64,000 nt of DNA from Begonia masoniana (Eukaryota > Streptophyta > Magnoliopsida > Cucurbitales > Begoniaceae). The position numbers and the translations under genes are program-made. The DNA is taken from positions 42,383,124 to 42,447,123 of the forward strand of contig CM039512.1 in the NCBI GenBank assembly GCA_022432975.1, read 5' to 3'. Shown piece by piece: positions 51,201 through 61,505 of the stretch. Position 1 is the stretch's first letter; the number at the start of each line of letters is the position of its first letter. The notes beneath the pieces are model-generated. The model did not search any database. It saw only the letters and a program-made list of their open reading frames with translations, and was not told where the DNA came from.

Positions 51201-52467
51201 AACCAATCGGATGATGTAGCATAAGTTTTGTCGTTTAGTGACCGGTGGATGTCGTGTATTAAACCAATCGGATGATGTAGCATAAGTTTTGTCGTTTAGT
51301 GACCGGTGGATGTCGTGTATTAAACCAATCGGATGATGTAGCATAAGTTTTGTCGTTTAGTGACCGGTGGATGTCGTGTATTAAACCAATCGGATGATGT
51401 AGCATAAGTTTTGTCGTTTAGTGACCGGTGGATGTCGTGTATTAAACCAATCGGATGATGTAGCATAAGTTTTGTCGTTTAGTGACCGGTGGATGTCGTG
51501 TATTAAACCAATCGGATGATGTAGCATAAGTTTTGTCGTTTAGTGACCGGTGGATGTCGTGTATTAAACCAATCGGATGATGTAGCATAAGTTTTGTCGT
51601 TTAGTGACCGGTGGATGTCGTGTATTAAACCAATCGGATGATGTAGCATAAGTTTTGTCGTTTAGTGACCGGTGGATGTCGTGTATTAAACCAATCGGAT
51701 GATGTAGCATAAGTTTTGTCGTTTAGTGACCGGTGGATGTCGTGTATTAAACCAATCGGATGATGTAGCATAAGTTTTGTCGTTTAGTGACCGGTGGATG
51801 TCGTGTATTAAACCAATCGGATGATGTAGCATAAGTTTTGTCGTTTAGTGACCGGTGGATGTCGTGTATTAAACCAATCGGATGATGTAGCATAAGTTTT
51901 GTCGTTTAGTGACCGGTGGATGTCGTGTATTAAACCAATCGGATGATGTAGCATAAGTTTTGTCGTTTAGTGACCGGTGGATGTCGTGTATTAAACCAAT
52001 CGGATGATGTAGCATAAGTTTTGTCGTTTAGTGACCGGTGGATGTCGTGTATTAAACCAATCGGATGATGTAGCATAAGTTTTGTCGTTTAGTGACCGGT
52101 GGATGTCGTGTATTAAACCAATCGGATGATGTAGCATAAGTTTTGTCGTTTAGTGACCGGTGGATGTCGTGTATTAAACCAATCGGATGATGTAGCATAA
52201 GTTTTGTCGTTTAGTGACCGGTGGATGTCGTGTATTAAACCAATCGGATGATGTAGCATAAGTTTTGTCGTTTAGTGACCGGTGGATGTCGTGTATTAAA
52301 CCAATCGGATGATGTAGCATAAGTTTTGTCGTTTAGTGACCGGTGGATGTCGTGTATTAAACCAATCGGATGATGTAGCATAAGTTTTGTCGTTTAGTGA
52401 CCGGTGGATGTCGTGTATTAAACCAATCGGATGATGTAGCATAAGTTTTGTCGTTTAGTGACCGGTG
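48273..52467 (+). repeat. Right LTR of the plus-strand chromovirus, with 61-bp array
   Basis: 48273-49820 repeats 37712-39260 with few differences. The 61-bp array at 49821-52467 has about 43 copies against 62 on the left. Predicted splice donor 48824 and acceptor 49308; the 15-nt pair is at 48853-48867 and 49295-49309. The array stops at gaccggtg, followed by atgaagcacatg of copia gag. Confidence 0.9.
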
Positions 52468-53485
52468 ATGAAGCACATGTTGGCAACTTCTCATCTTCAG
52501 AGGAATTATTATTTTTTCTATCATCTCATGGAGCTTTCATTACTCTCTTCTTGAATGTCTTTGGCACTTTCTTGGCTTGAGAACAATCGACCTTGAAGTA
52601 CCCTGACTTTCCACATTTAAAACATGTGGCTTCCTTTTTTTAAAAAAAAAAGGAATCTTTTTCCTTGTATTATTTTTCATTGAATGAATTTACTAAATCT
52701 CATTGTAATGAAGGCAATCTCTTCATCATCTTCTTCTTTTTCGGATTCGTCTTGTTTGCTTGAGGAGGCGTTGAGAGCAATGTCTTTTTTCTTGGAGATT
52801 TCCTTTTCTTTTAGATATTTTTTCTCATTGGCTTTCATAGTTATCTCGTGCGTCATTAGTGATCCAATAAGTTCCTCAAGTTTGAAAACTTTAAGATCTC
52901 TAGCTTCTTTGATAGCCATCACCTTGGGTTGTTATCCTCTTGGTAAGCATCTGAGTAGTTTCCTAACCAAATCTTCATTTGAATAAACTCTACCAAGTAC
53001 TTTCAAACTATTAGTAACATTAGTGAAACAAGTAAATGTAAAGCTAATAGATTCATCTTTTTCATAGAAAGTATCTCATATTCATGCACAAGCATACTCA
53101 TTTTACTTTCCTTCACTTGATTAGTTCTTTCATGTGTAATTTCAAGTAAACGTCAAATTTTAAAGGGATTGTCAAATTCTTGCACTCTATTAAACTCATC
53201 TCTAGTAATAGCACAATATAACGTGTTCATTTCTTTGGCATTTAAACTTAAATTTCTCTTATCAAAATCATCTAACTCAATTGGCAATTTGGGAACGTTA
53301 ACTCTATTTTCAACTTTGATAGGAATATATGGTCCGTTTTCAATGGCATTTCATAAATCATAATCCATAGTTTGAATAAATATTTTCATTCTAGCTTTCC
53401 AATACACATAAGCATTTCCATAAAAAAATAAAGGCCTAGAGATAGATTGCCCCTGTACATATGAATGGTTCAAATTGAATTTCAT
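52468..53485 (-). pseudogene. Copia gag, upstream half
   Basis: The start is probably the ATG at 53485 (MKFNLNHSYVQGQS). SISRPLFF...VYWKARMKIFIQTMDYDL then meets a stop where relatives have Trp (L*NAI). Further on come MMAIKEARDLKVFKLEELIG and SLMTHEITMKANEK (52677-52922 region), then a knuckle CFKCGKSGYFKVDC with Tyr in place of the usual His. It continues at 37711 after removal of the chromovirus. Typical plant copia gag (UBN2-like) with several stops. Confidence 0.75.
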
Positions 53486-53557
53486 TATGCAAGATTACAA
53501 TAAAGTAGTGATAAATCACAATAAAAAGTCTTAGACCAAGCTCTGATGTCAATTGTA

Positions 53558-54600
53558 TGATCAAAAATAACCTAAGAGGGGGTGAATTAGATTATTAACA
53601 ACTTTATCGTTATTAGCTTATTAATTTGTACAAGTTCAAATTTAGTGATATTCTCAAGAAATAAAATTAATTTTTCATAGTTAAAACTTATAGTGAACAA
53701 ATTCTAAAGAGTTTAGAGAGAAGAGATACAACCGAGTTGTTAATGCGGTTCGGCCAATATTACCTACGTCCAAGCTTCAAAGTTCCTCCTTGAAGATTTC
53801 TCTCAATCTTAACTTCTTGAGTTCACTCGATTGATCTTTCAGGCGTCAATTAATGTCTTACAAAACACTTCTTAAAGGTGTCACCCTTTATACGTTCACA
53901 AATAGTAATGAGATCGAAATATTGATGAATACAAATGTCTCACACTTTCAATGGATATAATCACAAGTTAATGAACTAAGAGAGGTGAATAATCAATTGA
54001 AGGAAGAGATTCTCAAGTTTTTATTTGGCAGCACTTTGTTGCAATTTTTCATATTCGATAGTCTTCATGAGTCTTCATTCTTCTATTTATAATTGTCTTC
54101 AGAAAACAGCTAGTGCAGTCGACACTTCCTCTTGCTCGGTCGACACTTTGTTCACGTTGTGTGTTATTTTAAAAGTCGTTCAACAACTAGGTCGACACTT
54201 TGACTTCCAGATCGACACTTTAAGGCTCTTGGAATTTTTGAATTTGATCTTGTGGTCGACACTAGCACTGTCCAGTTGGCACTTAAAACTCTCTGGAATT
54301 TCTGCATTAGTTCATGTGATCGACACTATCATTGTCTGGTCGACACTTTAAACTCTCTGGAATTTCTGCATTAGTTTCTACGATCGACACTATCACTGTC
54401 TGGTAGACACTTTAAACTCTCTTGAATTTCTGCATTAGTTTTTGTGTCCGACACTAACACTATCTAGTCGACACTTGACGCTTTCTGGAGTTTCTTAAAG
54501 ATGACTAGTAGTCGACACTCTATCACTTCGGTCGACACTTTGAAGGTATTTTGCAAACATTTAACTTCAAATTCTAAAGTTCATTGAAGACTGAAAAAAC
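53558..54600 (-). mobile_element. Copia LTR with 64-bp repeats (right end uncertain)
   Basis: The plus strand begins TGATCAAAAATAACC at 53558. Just outside lies ccaagctctgatgtcaattg, the complement of a primer site TGACATCAGAGCTTGG. Inside is aatgcggttcggcc...cctacgtccaagcttcaaag, a usual copia LTR block. About five copies of a 64-bp unit (gtcgacacttt...ctctctggaatttctgcatt) span roughly 54190-54550. I cannot place the outer end. Confidence 0.6.
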
Positions 54601-55838
54601 TTGAAAGTTAGAAAGATTAAATACTCATCTTAAAGGGTATTTTCAATGAGAAGCAATAAAAAATATCATTTACTTATTATTGACATAGTCATCAATCAAC
54701 GAAAGCTTGAATAGAAAGATTTATCTTCAAAAATATATATTAACTCTAAAACATATTTTAAGTTAAAAGTTGTAATTAGGCAATTTTCCATACGAACTTG
54801 TATTGTTCTGATCATATCTCCCTCGTCCAAATGAATGTGGTTACAAAATTTTGAGTTTTTTCTATGCATATATCCCTTTGTGTTGTCCAAAAAGCACATG
54901 AAAATTTAATCGTTTAATATGCAGTTGAAGTTGCCTTAGAATCTGCCAAAATAGTTTGTCGTGCCAATTGCAATATTTGAATTTGGGTGCACATCAACTA
55001 TTATTTATTTCATAAAAGTAATAATAAATCAGTATCATTTACTTGTAAATTAATTATAATTGAAAATATTAAACTATGTAGGTCTACTCATATACACACA
55101 TCGTATTATGAGTAAAATATCTGTAATATTCATGTTGAATTTTTATATGTATGCAACATTCTTTAATTTATAAATCTTGTGATTCTTTGAGACAACAAAT
55201 ACTATTTGGTAAAGGTAACTGTGTTAGTAAGTTTATTTTTTATTTCAAGTATTCAGTTTCTAATATCTATGAGCCATGTTTGGATTTTTTCTATTTTGTT
55301 TCCATTACTTTTCATGTTATTTTGCTTAAGTACTAGCAAAAAGCTAAATTTGGTAGTGTTATAAATCTATGAAAATTAGAGTTATTATTATTCTTTTATG
55401 CAAATTTGATGCTTACTCTCAAGTTTTTAGTAATTTTAATCTATTTTAAATTATAATATATATAAATAATTAAATAAGTAAAATAAAGATAAAAAATGAT
55501 AAATTTTGAAAGTCGAGTCGCGACCTAAAAGAGTCTAAATCGCGACATTTATAGAAAATAAAATTAGCGTAGTGTAGCAAGCAAAAAAAAAGGCACTTGA
55601 GCTGCAGCTCAAACTTTTTTAGTCGGACCCCAATCACAAAAATAGAGCCTAAGCTGTGACCCAAGACCAAATTCACTTTCCAAAAATATGAAATATCATG
55701 TGTTTTGAAAGTTTTTTCTTAGATTTTGAAAACCCTAATTGAGACTGTAAATCAATATCAGAAGATTTTTGACACCAGATAAAGAGACTGACATACATCA
55801 TTATAGTGACAACCAGAGACAAATATTTTCTTCTACTT
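54601..55838. other. AT-rich intergenic stretch, nothing recognised
   Basis: No domain or RNA gene seen. Short frames only (for example 55151-55336) with random AT-rich composition. Confidence 0.4.
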
Positions 55839-55869
<31 letters not shown>

Positions 55870-56545
55870 CATTTTGTTCAACACATTTTCTTTCAACAAT
55901 GTTGAACTAACTTTTTCCCTCTAGAAGAGGAGAGATTAATCATTTATTTGAATTTTTTTTCATTTTTGTTCAACACATTCTTTCTTTCAACACTGTTGAA
56001 CTAACTTTTTCCCTCTAGAAGAGGAGAGATTAATCATTATTTGATTTATTTGAATTTTTTTTCATTTTGTTCAACACATTTTCTTTCAACAATGTTGAAC
56101 TAACTTTTTCCCTCTAGAAGAGGAGAGATTAATCATTTATTTGAATTTTTTTCATTTTGTTCAACACATTTTCTTTCAACAATGTTGAACTAACTTTTTC
56201 CCTCTAGAAGAGGAGAGATTAATCATTTATTTGAATTTTTTTTCATTTTGTTCAACACATTTTCTTTCAACAATGTTGAACTAACTTTTTCCCTCTAGAA
56301 GAGGAGAGATTAATCATTTATTTGAATTTTTTTTCATTTTGTTCAACACATTTTCTTTCAACAATGTTGAACTAACTTTTTCCCTCTAGAAGAGGAGAGA
56401 TTAATCATTTATTTGAATTTTTTTCATTTTGTTCAACACATTTTCTTTCAACAATGTTGAACTAACTTTTTCCCTCTAGAAGAGGAGAGATTAATCATTT
56501 ATTTGAATTTTTTTTCATTTTGTTCAACACATTTTCTTTCAACAT
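55839..56545. repeat. Poly-T tract plus 90/91-bp satellite, about 7.5 copies
   Basis: A T-run of about 30 bases (55840-55869) leads into a tandem unit containing cattttgttcaacacatttt, ctttcaacaatgttgaacta and ccctctagaagaggagagat. Each unit carries the near-palindrome ttcaaca-a-tgttgaa. Units differ mainly in T-run length (7 to 9) and one extra gattt near 56040. No link to an LTR is seen, unlike the other arrays of the window. Confidence 0.93.
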
Positions 56546-57287
56546 TATTATTTGACTGATTATATATATTTTTTAGTTGAATTCTTTATTTATTTGTCAT
56601 ATTCTATTTTTTATGGTTTTAATTTGTTGGCCACTCATTGAATAATTTTTTTTATTTAGGATTTGATGCTCGAGAGAAGTATTCTAAATACGATTTGAAT
56701 ATTACAACGTAAAGATTTAACAATTTGATAGAGTGTTAGAATTTTGAGATTTTATTGAATGACTAAAAGAACGATTTTTATAAAGATATTGAAATTATGA
56801 TTTTATGAATCAATATTAGCCTGACACTGGATAGATAATTAGATTTTTCGATTTATAAATAATTGTCAAAAAAATAAATTATTTATTTTGATAAATAATA
56901 TGAAAAATATTTTTGAAATCAATCATCTGAATTTATTCTACATAAATTTTTTTCATTGTGTTTTGTTTTTAGTTATCTTCTTCTGTATGAACAATGCAAT
57001 GCTCAAAAGAATCAAAAGTGGATTATGAATCATAATCCTTCATAATTCATTATACAGTTACCATTTTGTTTGTCATGAAATGAAATAGTTACAAATTCAT
57101 CTCTGCACGTATTATTAAACTCAACTTGTCTACTCATATTATTATATCTATTTAGGTCTAATCACTTAATTATCATTAACTACTTCGAGAGTCGCATGAT
57201 AATAACATTAAAATTTAACAAAACCCTCTTTAGTGCCGTAGTTTTGAAACTTCAAGCTTTGAGTTTCCAGAGTTCTTAGACGTGAAA
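56546..57287. other. AT-rich intergenic stretch, nothing recognised
   Basis: Strongly AT-rich, stop-rich in all frames. No motif recognised. Confidence 0.4.
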
Positions 57288-57668
57288 ATGTGTGTTTGGT
57301 TTGGTTTGATTTTGAAAAAAGTACTCAGAAACGGAACCAATAAACTTTTGAAAAGCACAAATGTTGGTGTTTCAGAGTTTGCAGACGTGAATAAAATCAC
57401 AGCAAAAGTGCATGTGTATAGCTTTGTGATGACGGCGATGGTGTTTCTCACAAAGCAAAGGCCAATTGCAGCTAAGGAAGATAATGGGATAAATAGCCTT
57501 TTTCAACTCGTTGATCTTCTGGTTTTTAATGTATCAGAAGAGCGGCAGCCATTGGAGGAGCTCTTGACCTTAGACCTCTGCACCACCAGCCAAACCCCTG
57601 AGAACAGACCTAATCAGGTTCTGTCTGACCTTTTGAAACTTCAAACAGTGAAATCAACTGTCTCGTAA
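57288..57668 (+). CDS. Hypothetical ORF, possible gene fragment
   Basis: 126 codons from the ATG at 57288 (MCVWFGLILKKVLRN). The C-terminal half (VDLLVFNVSEERQPLEELLT and LDLCTTSQTPENRPNQVLSD) has normal protein-like composition and is less AT-biased than its surroundings, so it may be a captured exon or a decayed gene. I do not recognise the family. It lies 290 bp beyond the 3' end of the convergent Lhcb1 copy. Expression and homologs are unknown. Confidence 0.25.
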   Translation: MCVWFGLILKKVLRNGTNKLLKSTNVGVSEFADVNKITAKVHVYSFVMTAMVFLTKQRPIAAKEDNGINSLFQLVDLLVFNVSEERQPLEELLTLDLCTTSQTPENRPNQVLSDLLKLQTVKSTVS

Positions 57669-57961
57669 AGATTACTGTTATATAGTGAGATTTTCTCATG
57701 TTAATATAATCTTTTCATCAACATTTCTTCTCATTTCCATAACTGAAACCTGTTGTTTTGAGTTTTTGAGTTCATAAAATTGATTTTCTCTGTTATGATT
57801 CCGATGAGCATAATCTGGGAATTTGATTTTGGTACAAAAAAAAATAAAACCATGTTTTGCCATAACAAATTCATATTAAGAACTCAACCACGCTCAATTT
57901 ACAGAACCAACAGTGTTTTAACAAGAAGAGAAAGACAGGAAATAGACTCCATTTTCAGAGC

Positions 57962-58756
57962 TTATTTCCCGGGGACAAAGTTGGTGGCATATGCCCAAGC
58001 GTTGTTGTTAACAGGGTCGGCGAGGTGGTCTGCGAGGTTCTCCAACGGACCTTTTCCGGTGACAATCGCTTGCACGTAGAACCCGAACATAGAAAACATA
58101 GCCAGCCTTCCGTTCTTGAGCTCCTTCACTTTCAGCTCTGCGAATGCTTCTGGGTCGTCGGCGAGACCCAATGGGTCGAAGCTTCCACCTGGGTAGATCG
58201 GGTCGGTGACATCTCCGAGTGGTCCACCGGCAATACGGTAACCCTCGACGGCGCCCATCAAGATGACCTGAGAGGCCCATATTGCGAGGATGCTCTGAGC
58301 GTGAACCAAGCTTGGGTTGCCCAAGTAGTTAAGCCCTCCCTCTTGGAAAATCTGGGATCCGGCTTTGAACCAGATAGCTTCGCCGAACTGGACTCCGTTT
58401 CGGGAGAGGAGTTCTGGGAAGACGCATCCGAGAGTGCCGAGCATGGCCCATCTGGCGTGGATTACTTCGAGTTCTCTGTTCTTGGCGAAGGTCTCCGGGT
58501 CGGCGGAGAGTCCAGCAGTGTCCCACCCGTAGTCACCGGGGAATTCACCAGTGAGGTAGGAGGGAGGGGAGCCGGAGAATGGACCCAGATACTTGACTCT
58601 GTCGGGACCGTACCACGGGCTGCCGGAAGAAGGCTTTCCGCCAGTTTTCCTCATGCTGACTCTTCCATTTCCGACAACCTCGGAAGCGGAGGGGGAAAAC
58701 TTCACAGCCTTTCCGGCGAGTGAAGGAGAAGAAAGAGCCATGGTGGAAGCAGCCAT
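57962..58756 (-). CDS. LHCB1: Chlorophyll a/b-binding protein Lhcb1 (LHCII type I), copy 1
   Basis: 264 residues, no intron, as usual for Lhcb1. It binds chlorophyll a/b and carotenoids in the thylakoid membrane and forms LHCII trimers of photosystem II. Residues 1 to about 35 are a chloroplast transit peptide ([10 protein letters not shown]..., ending near MRKT). WYGPDR at 48-53 is the trimerisation motif. The two Chl-binding helix motifs are [11 protein letters not shown] (95-105) and [10 protein letters not shown] (211-220); the C-terminus is NFVPGK. It is read divergently from copy 2 at 60107. Proteins differ only at residues 20-21 (FS here, LF there). The 3' UTR resembles copy 2 but is clearly more diverged; the 5' UTRs are unrelated. 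The 232-codon frame on the opposite strand is a shadow. Confidence 0.97.
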   Translation of the reverse strand: MAASTMALSSPSLAGKAVKFSPSASEVVGNGRVSMRKTGGKPSSGSPWYGPDRVKYLGPFSGSPPSYLTGEFPGDYGWDTAGLSADPETFAKNRELEVIHARWAMLGTLGCVFPELLSRNGVQFGEAIWFKAGSQIFQEGGLNYLGNPSLVHAQSILAIWASQVILMGAVEGYRIAGGPLGDVTDPIYPGGSFDPLGLADDPEAFAELKVKELKNGRLAMFSMFGFYVQAIVTGKGPLENLADHLADPVNNNAWAYATNFVPGK

Positions 58757-59000
58757 TGCTGGGGAGAAACCTCTCGGCTCGACTAACTGAATTGGGAATG
58801 AATGTGAGAAGTTGAGCTGTGAGAAAGACGTGGAGTTGGGTGCGTATAAATACTGGGGGAGGAGAAAGGGGAAGGGTATCTTATCTCTGGGATATCTTTA
58901 TCTTTGATTTGATTGGAGGTTCAAGATTTTGACATGGCTTCAGTAAGCCTGGCTGGCTCTTTCTAACCCAACCAAATGGCAAAGAGAATCCTTTTGGGGG
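58757..59000 (-). promoter_or_regulatory. Promoter of Lhcb1 copy 1
   Basis: On the minus strand: a TATA-like tatttata (58852-58845) about 90 bp before the ATG; I-box GATAAG at 58885-58880 and a further GATAA at 58902-58898; a CCAAT at 58916-58912. This I-box/CCAAT/TATA arrangement is that of light-regulated Lhcb promoters. Box function is inferred. Confidence 0.6.
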
Positions 59001-59699
59001 GCCTTAAAACTTATTGGTTGTTTCATTTCTAGCCATACCCATGCTTCTTATTTCCATCTCCACGTTAAAACAAATAGTGTTAACACATATCTCAATCCCT
59101 TGGGAACAAGAGTTTCTACTCAAAACCTATCTCTAGAGTCACCAAATGGTTCCATTTAACATTGCAAAAGTTATTTGTGCAGCAGCCTATTCTCGACATC
59201 TAGAGTTTCGACTTTAACTAATTAAATAGTTAGATCAGTCAGTTTCGATTCTTCACTCTTTAGAAAAGATTCACATTCTTAAACACAAACGAGTGAAATT
59301 TCACGCTGGAAGCCTCCGTTATTGATCTCAACTTGGCGGCGGTTCAGACCTATTTCCTGCTCTACTTTTGCAAAACATCCTGCGAAAAAGCACTTATCTT
59401 ATTGCTCCAACTCCGTCATACGTAGCAAAAGTTACTTTTTATATTTAGCATGTCAAGGCAAACTTATCAAATAATCTGATTGCACTACCTTCATCCAACG
59501 TAATAGAATGTTTAATTCTCTCTAAAGATTTCAGTAACACTTGCTATAATAATAATAATAATTGATATTGCCTAGTCTTGCAATGCTAAAGTCCTTGTGA
59601 TTTTTACTTTGAGATTTTTATTAAAAGTGTTCATGAGATTTTTTTGAACTTTGAATTATCTATTTTAATTTTATAATTAATTTAATATAATATTCTATA

Positions 59700-60106
59700 A
59701 ATAAATAAACATAGACAATTATTTATTAGATATTTTGAAAATTAGCATTGAAATGAATGGCCAAGTTTCAATCTCTTCCCCATCTTGCAGCCTGGAATTG
59801 GTTCGCTATTAGATACATGTAGATAAGATATGGAGATAGCCAATTACACGTGGCTCTTTATTATTGGAACATAATAGAAGCCGTTATATTTTTAATTCCA
59901 AAATATTAGTCTAGTGGTGGTAAATGGAGCTGGGGATGCCACGTAGAGAGAGAGAGTAGAATTTCAAAGTTGCCAACCAATAGAAATGCAGATTACGATC
60001 TCCATGGATGAGGAACCTTTCCTTCATAAAGACCATCCTTTTGCTTCATCATTGTAACTCATCAATTTCTTCTTCCGGCGATCTTGATCTGTGAACTCTG
60101 AGAAAT
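59700..60106 (+). promoter_or_regulatory. Promoter of Lhcb1 copy 2
   Basis: I-box GATAAG at 59822-59827, a GATAG at 59835-59839, CCAAT at 59840-59844 and a G-box CACGTGGC at 59847-59854 lie within 35 bp. A weak TATA-like cataaag sits near 60025. Copy 1 lacks the G-box, so the two copies may answer light differently although the proteins are almost identical. Between the promoters, 59050-59700 is AT-rich and I see nothing else. Confidence 0.6.
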
Positions 60107-60901
60107 ATGGCTGCTTCCACCATGGCTCTTTCTTCTCCTTCGCTCGCCGGAAAGGCTGTGAAGCTTTTCCCCTCCGCTTCCGAGGTTGTCGGAAATGGAA
60201 GAGTCAGCATGAGGAAAACTGGCGGAAAGCCTTCTTCCGGCAGCCCGTGGTACGGTCCCGACAGAGTCAAGTATCTGGGTCCATTCTCCGGCTCCCCTCC
60301 CTCCTACCTCACTGGTGAATTCCCCGGTGACTACGGGTGGGACACTGCTGGACTCTCCGCCGACCCGGAGACCTTCGCCAAGAACAGAGAACTCGAAGTA
60401 ATCCACGCCAGATGGGCCATGCTCGGCACTCTCGGATGCGTCTTCCCAGAACTCCTCTCCCGAAACGGAGTCCAGTTCGGCGAAGCTATCTGGTTCAAAG
60501 CCGGATCCCAGATTTTCCAAGAGGGAGGGCTTAACTACTTGGGCAACCCAAGCTTGGTTCACGCTCAGAGCATCCTCGCAATATGGGCCTCTCAGGTCAT
60601 CTTGATGGGCGCCGTCGAGGGTTACCGTATTGCCGGTGGACCACTCGGAGATGTCACCGACCCGATCTACCCAGGTGGAAGCTTCGACCCATTGGGTCTC
60701 GCCGACGACCCAGAAGCATTCGCAGAGCTGAAAGTGAAGGAGCTCAAGAACGGAAGGCTGGCTATGTTTTCTATGTTCGGGTTCTACGTGCAAGCGATTG
60801 TCACCGGAAAAGGTCCGTTGGAGAACCTCGCAGACCACCTCGCCGACCCTGTTAACAACAACGCTTGGGCCTATGCCACCAACTTCGTCCCCGGGAAATA
60901 A
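60107..60901 (+). CDS. LHCB1: Chlorophyll a/b-binding protein Lhcb1 (LHCII type I), copy 2
   Basis: 264 residues, intron-less, start at ATGGCTGCTTCC. Same features as copy 1: transit peptide to about residue 35, WYGPDR at 48-53, helix motifs at 95-105 and 211-220, end VPGK. Against copy 1 I find two base changes at codons 20-21 (aagcttttc versus aagttttcc) and two silent ones near the 3' end (gcc/gca, ttc/ttt); long stretches between appear identical. The 3' UTR (gctctgaaaatgtagtcttt...) aligns to that of copy 1 with several indels. This points to duplication in inverted orientation with later homogenisation of the coding part. It acts as antenna apoprotein in thylakoids. Confidence 0.97.
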   Translation: MAASTMALSSPSLAGKAVKLFPSASEVVGNGRVSMRKTGGKPSSGSPWYGPDRVKYLGPFSGSPPSYLTGEFPGDYGWDTAGLSADPETFAKNRELEVIHARWAMLGTLGCVFPELLSRNGVQFGEAIWFKAGSQIFQEGGLNYLGNPSLVHAQSILAIWASQVILMGAVEGYRIAGGPLGDVTDPIYPGGSFDPLGLADDPEAFAELKVKELKNGRLAMFSMFGFYVQAIVTGKGPLENLADHLADPVNNNAWAYATNFVPGK

Positions 60902-61505
60902 GCTCTGAAAATGTAGTCTTTTTCCTCTTTTTAAAACACTGCTGGTACTGTACAGCGTGGTTGAGTTCTTAATGTGAATTTTGTTTCCAAAATGTTTTAA
61001 TTGTGATATTTAATTTTCTTTAATCAATTTCACAAACTAGACATCCAATCTAACGCTGCTTAGAACCCTAATTTGCAAGAAATAATCAAGAAAAAGTAAA
61101 TCAAAATAACTGCAAACGCTATACTTTTAAGAAAGTTTCTCTCTTAGACTATTGAAACTCACCTGCGATCATTAATAATTTAATCTCAGGAGATATTAGA
61201 AAAATCAACACTTAGTTTATTAATAGTTAATCTAAACAATTAGGGTTAATTATTCTAATCTGATGGACTAGTTTGAACAAGTTATGGTTACTCTCATACG
61301 CGGATAAACTACGTCCAGTTTCTTGGACAAAGAACTCCCACCAGTGCTCTAAATGTTAGCAATTTACTATATGATAAAGAATGTACTATAAATGTACATC
61401 AATATGACCTAAATGACCTTACAACCAAGCTTTTGAATGTTTAACTCAATTTTACCTCAATTATTTTCCAAAGAACAGTCTGCGATTGGAGCATTAAAAT
61501 ACACG
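60902..61505. other. Convergent 3' region between Lhcb1 copy 2 and starch synthase
   Basis: The first ~100 bp is the Lhcb1 3' UTR, similar to copy 1. The remainder is AT-rich and should hold the 3' UTR of the minus-strand starch synthase ending at 61506. No other gene seen. Confidence 0.45.

Larger units (their letters stand above)
37712..52467 (+). mobile_element. Rearranged chromovirus with giant 61-bp arrays in both LTRs
   Basis: LTR starts TGTAGCATCCG are at 37712 and 48273; the second follows a PPT-like aaggagggtagat. Between them only an RT scrap (43059-43318), an Athila-like block (43319-46800) and integrase (46801-48237) remain; gag and protease are missing. Neither LTR has its normal ...ttaca end: both stop inside the 61-bp array, the left at RT and the right at copia gag. 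The left and right LTR parts before the arrays (about 1.5 kb) are nearly identical by eye, so the insertion is young or recently homogenised. Confidence 0.8.

Noticed and set aside
58025..58723. 232-codon frame opposite Lhcb1 (and the same at 60062-60838)
   Set aside because: Shadow of the strongly GC-biased third codon positions of Lhcb1; the same frame appears in both copies because the DNA is nearly identical.
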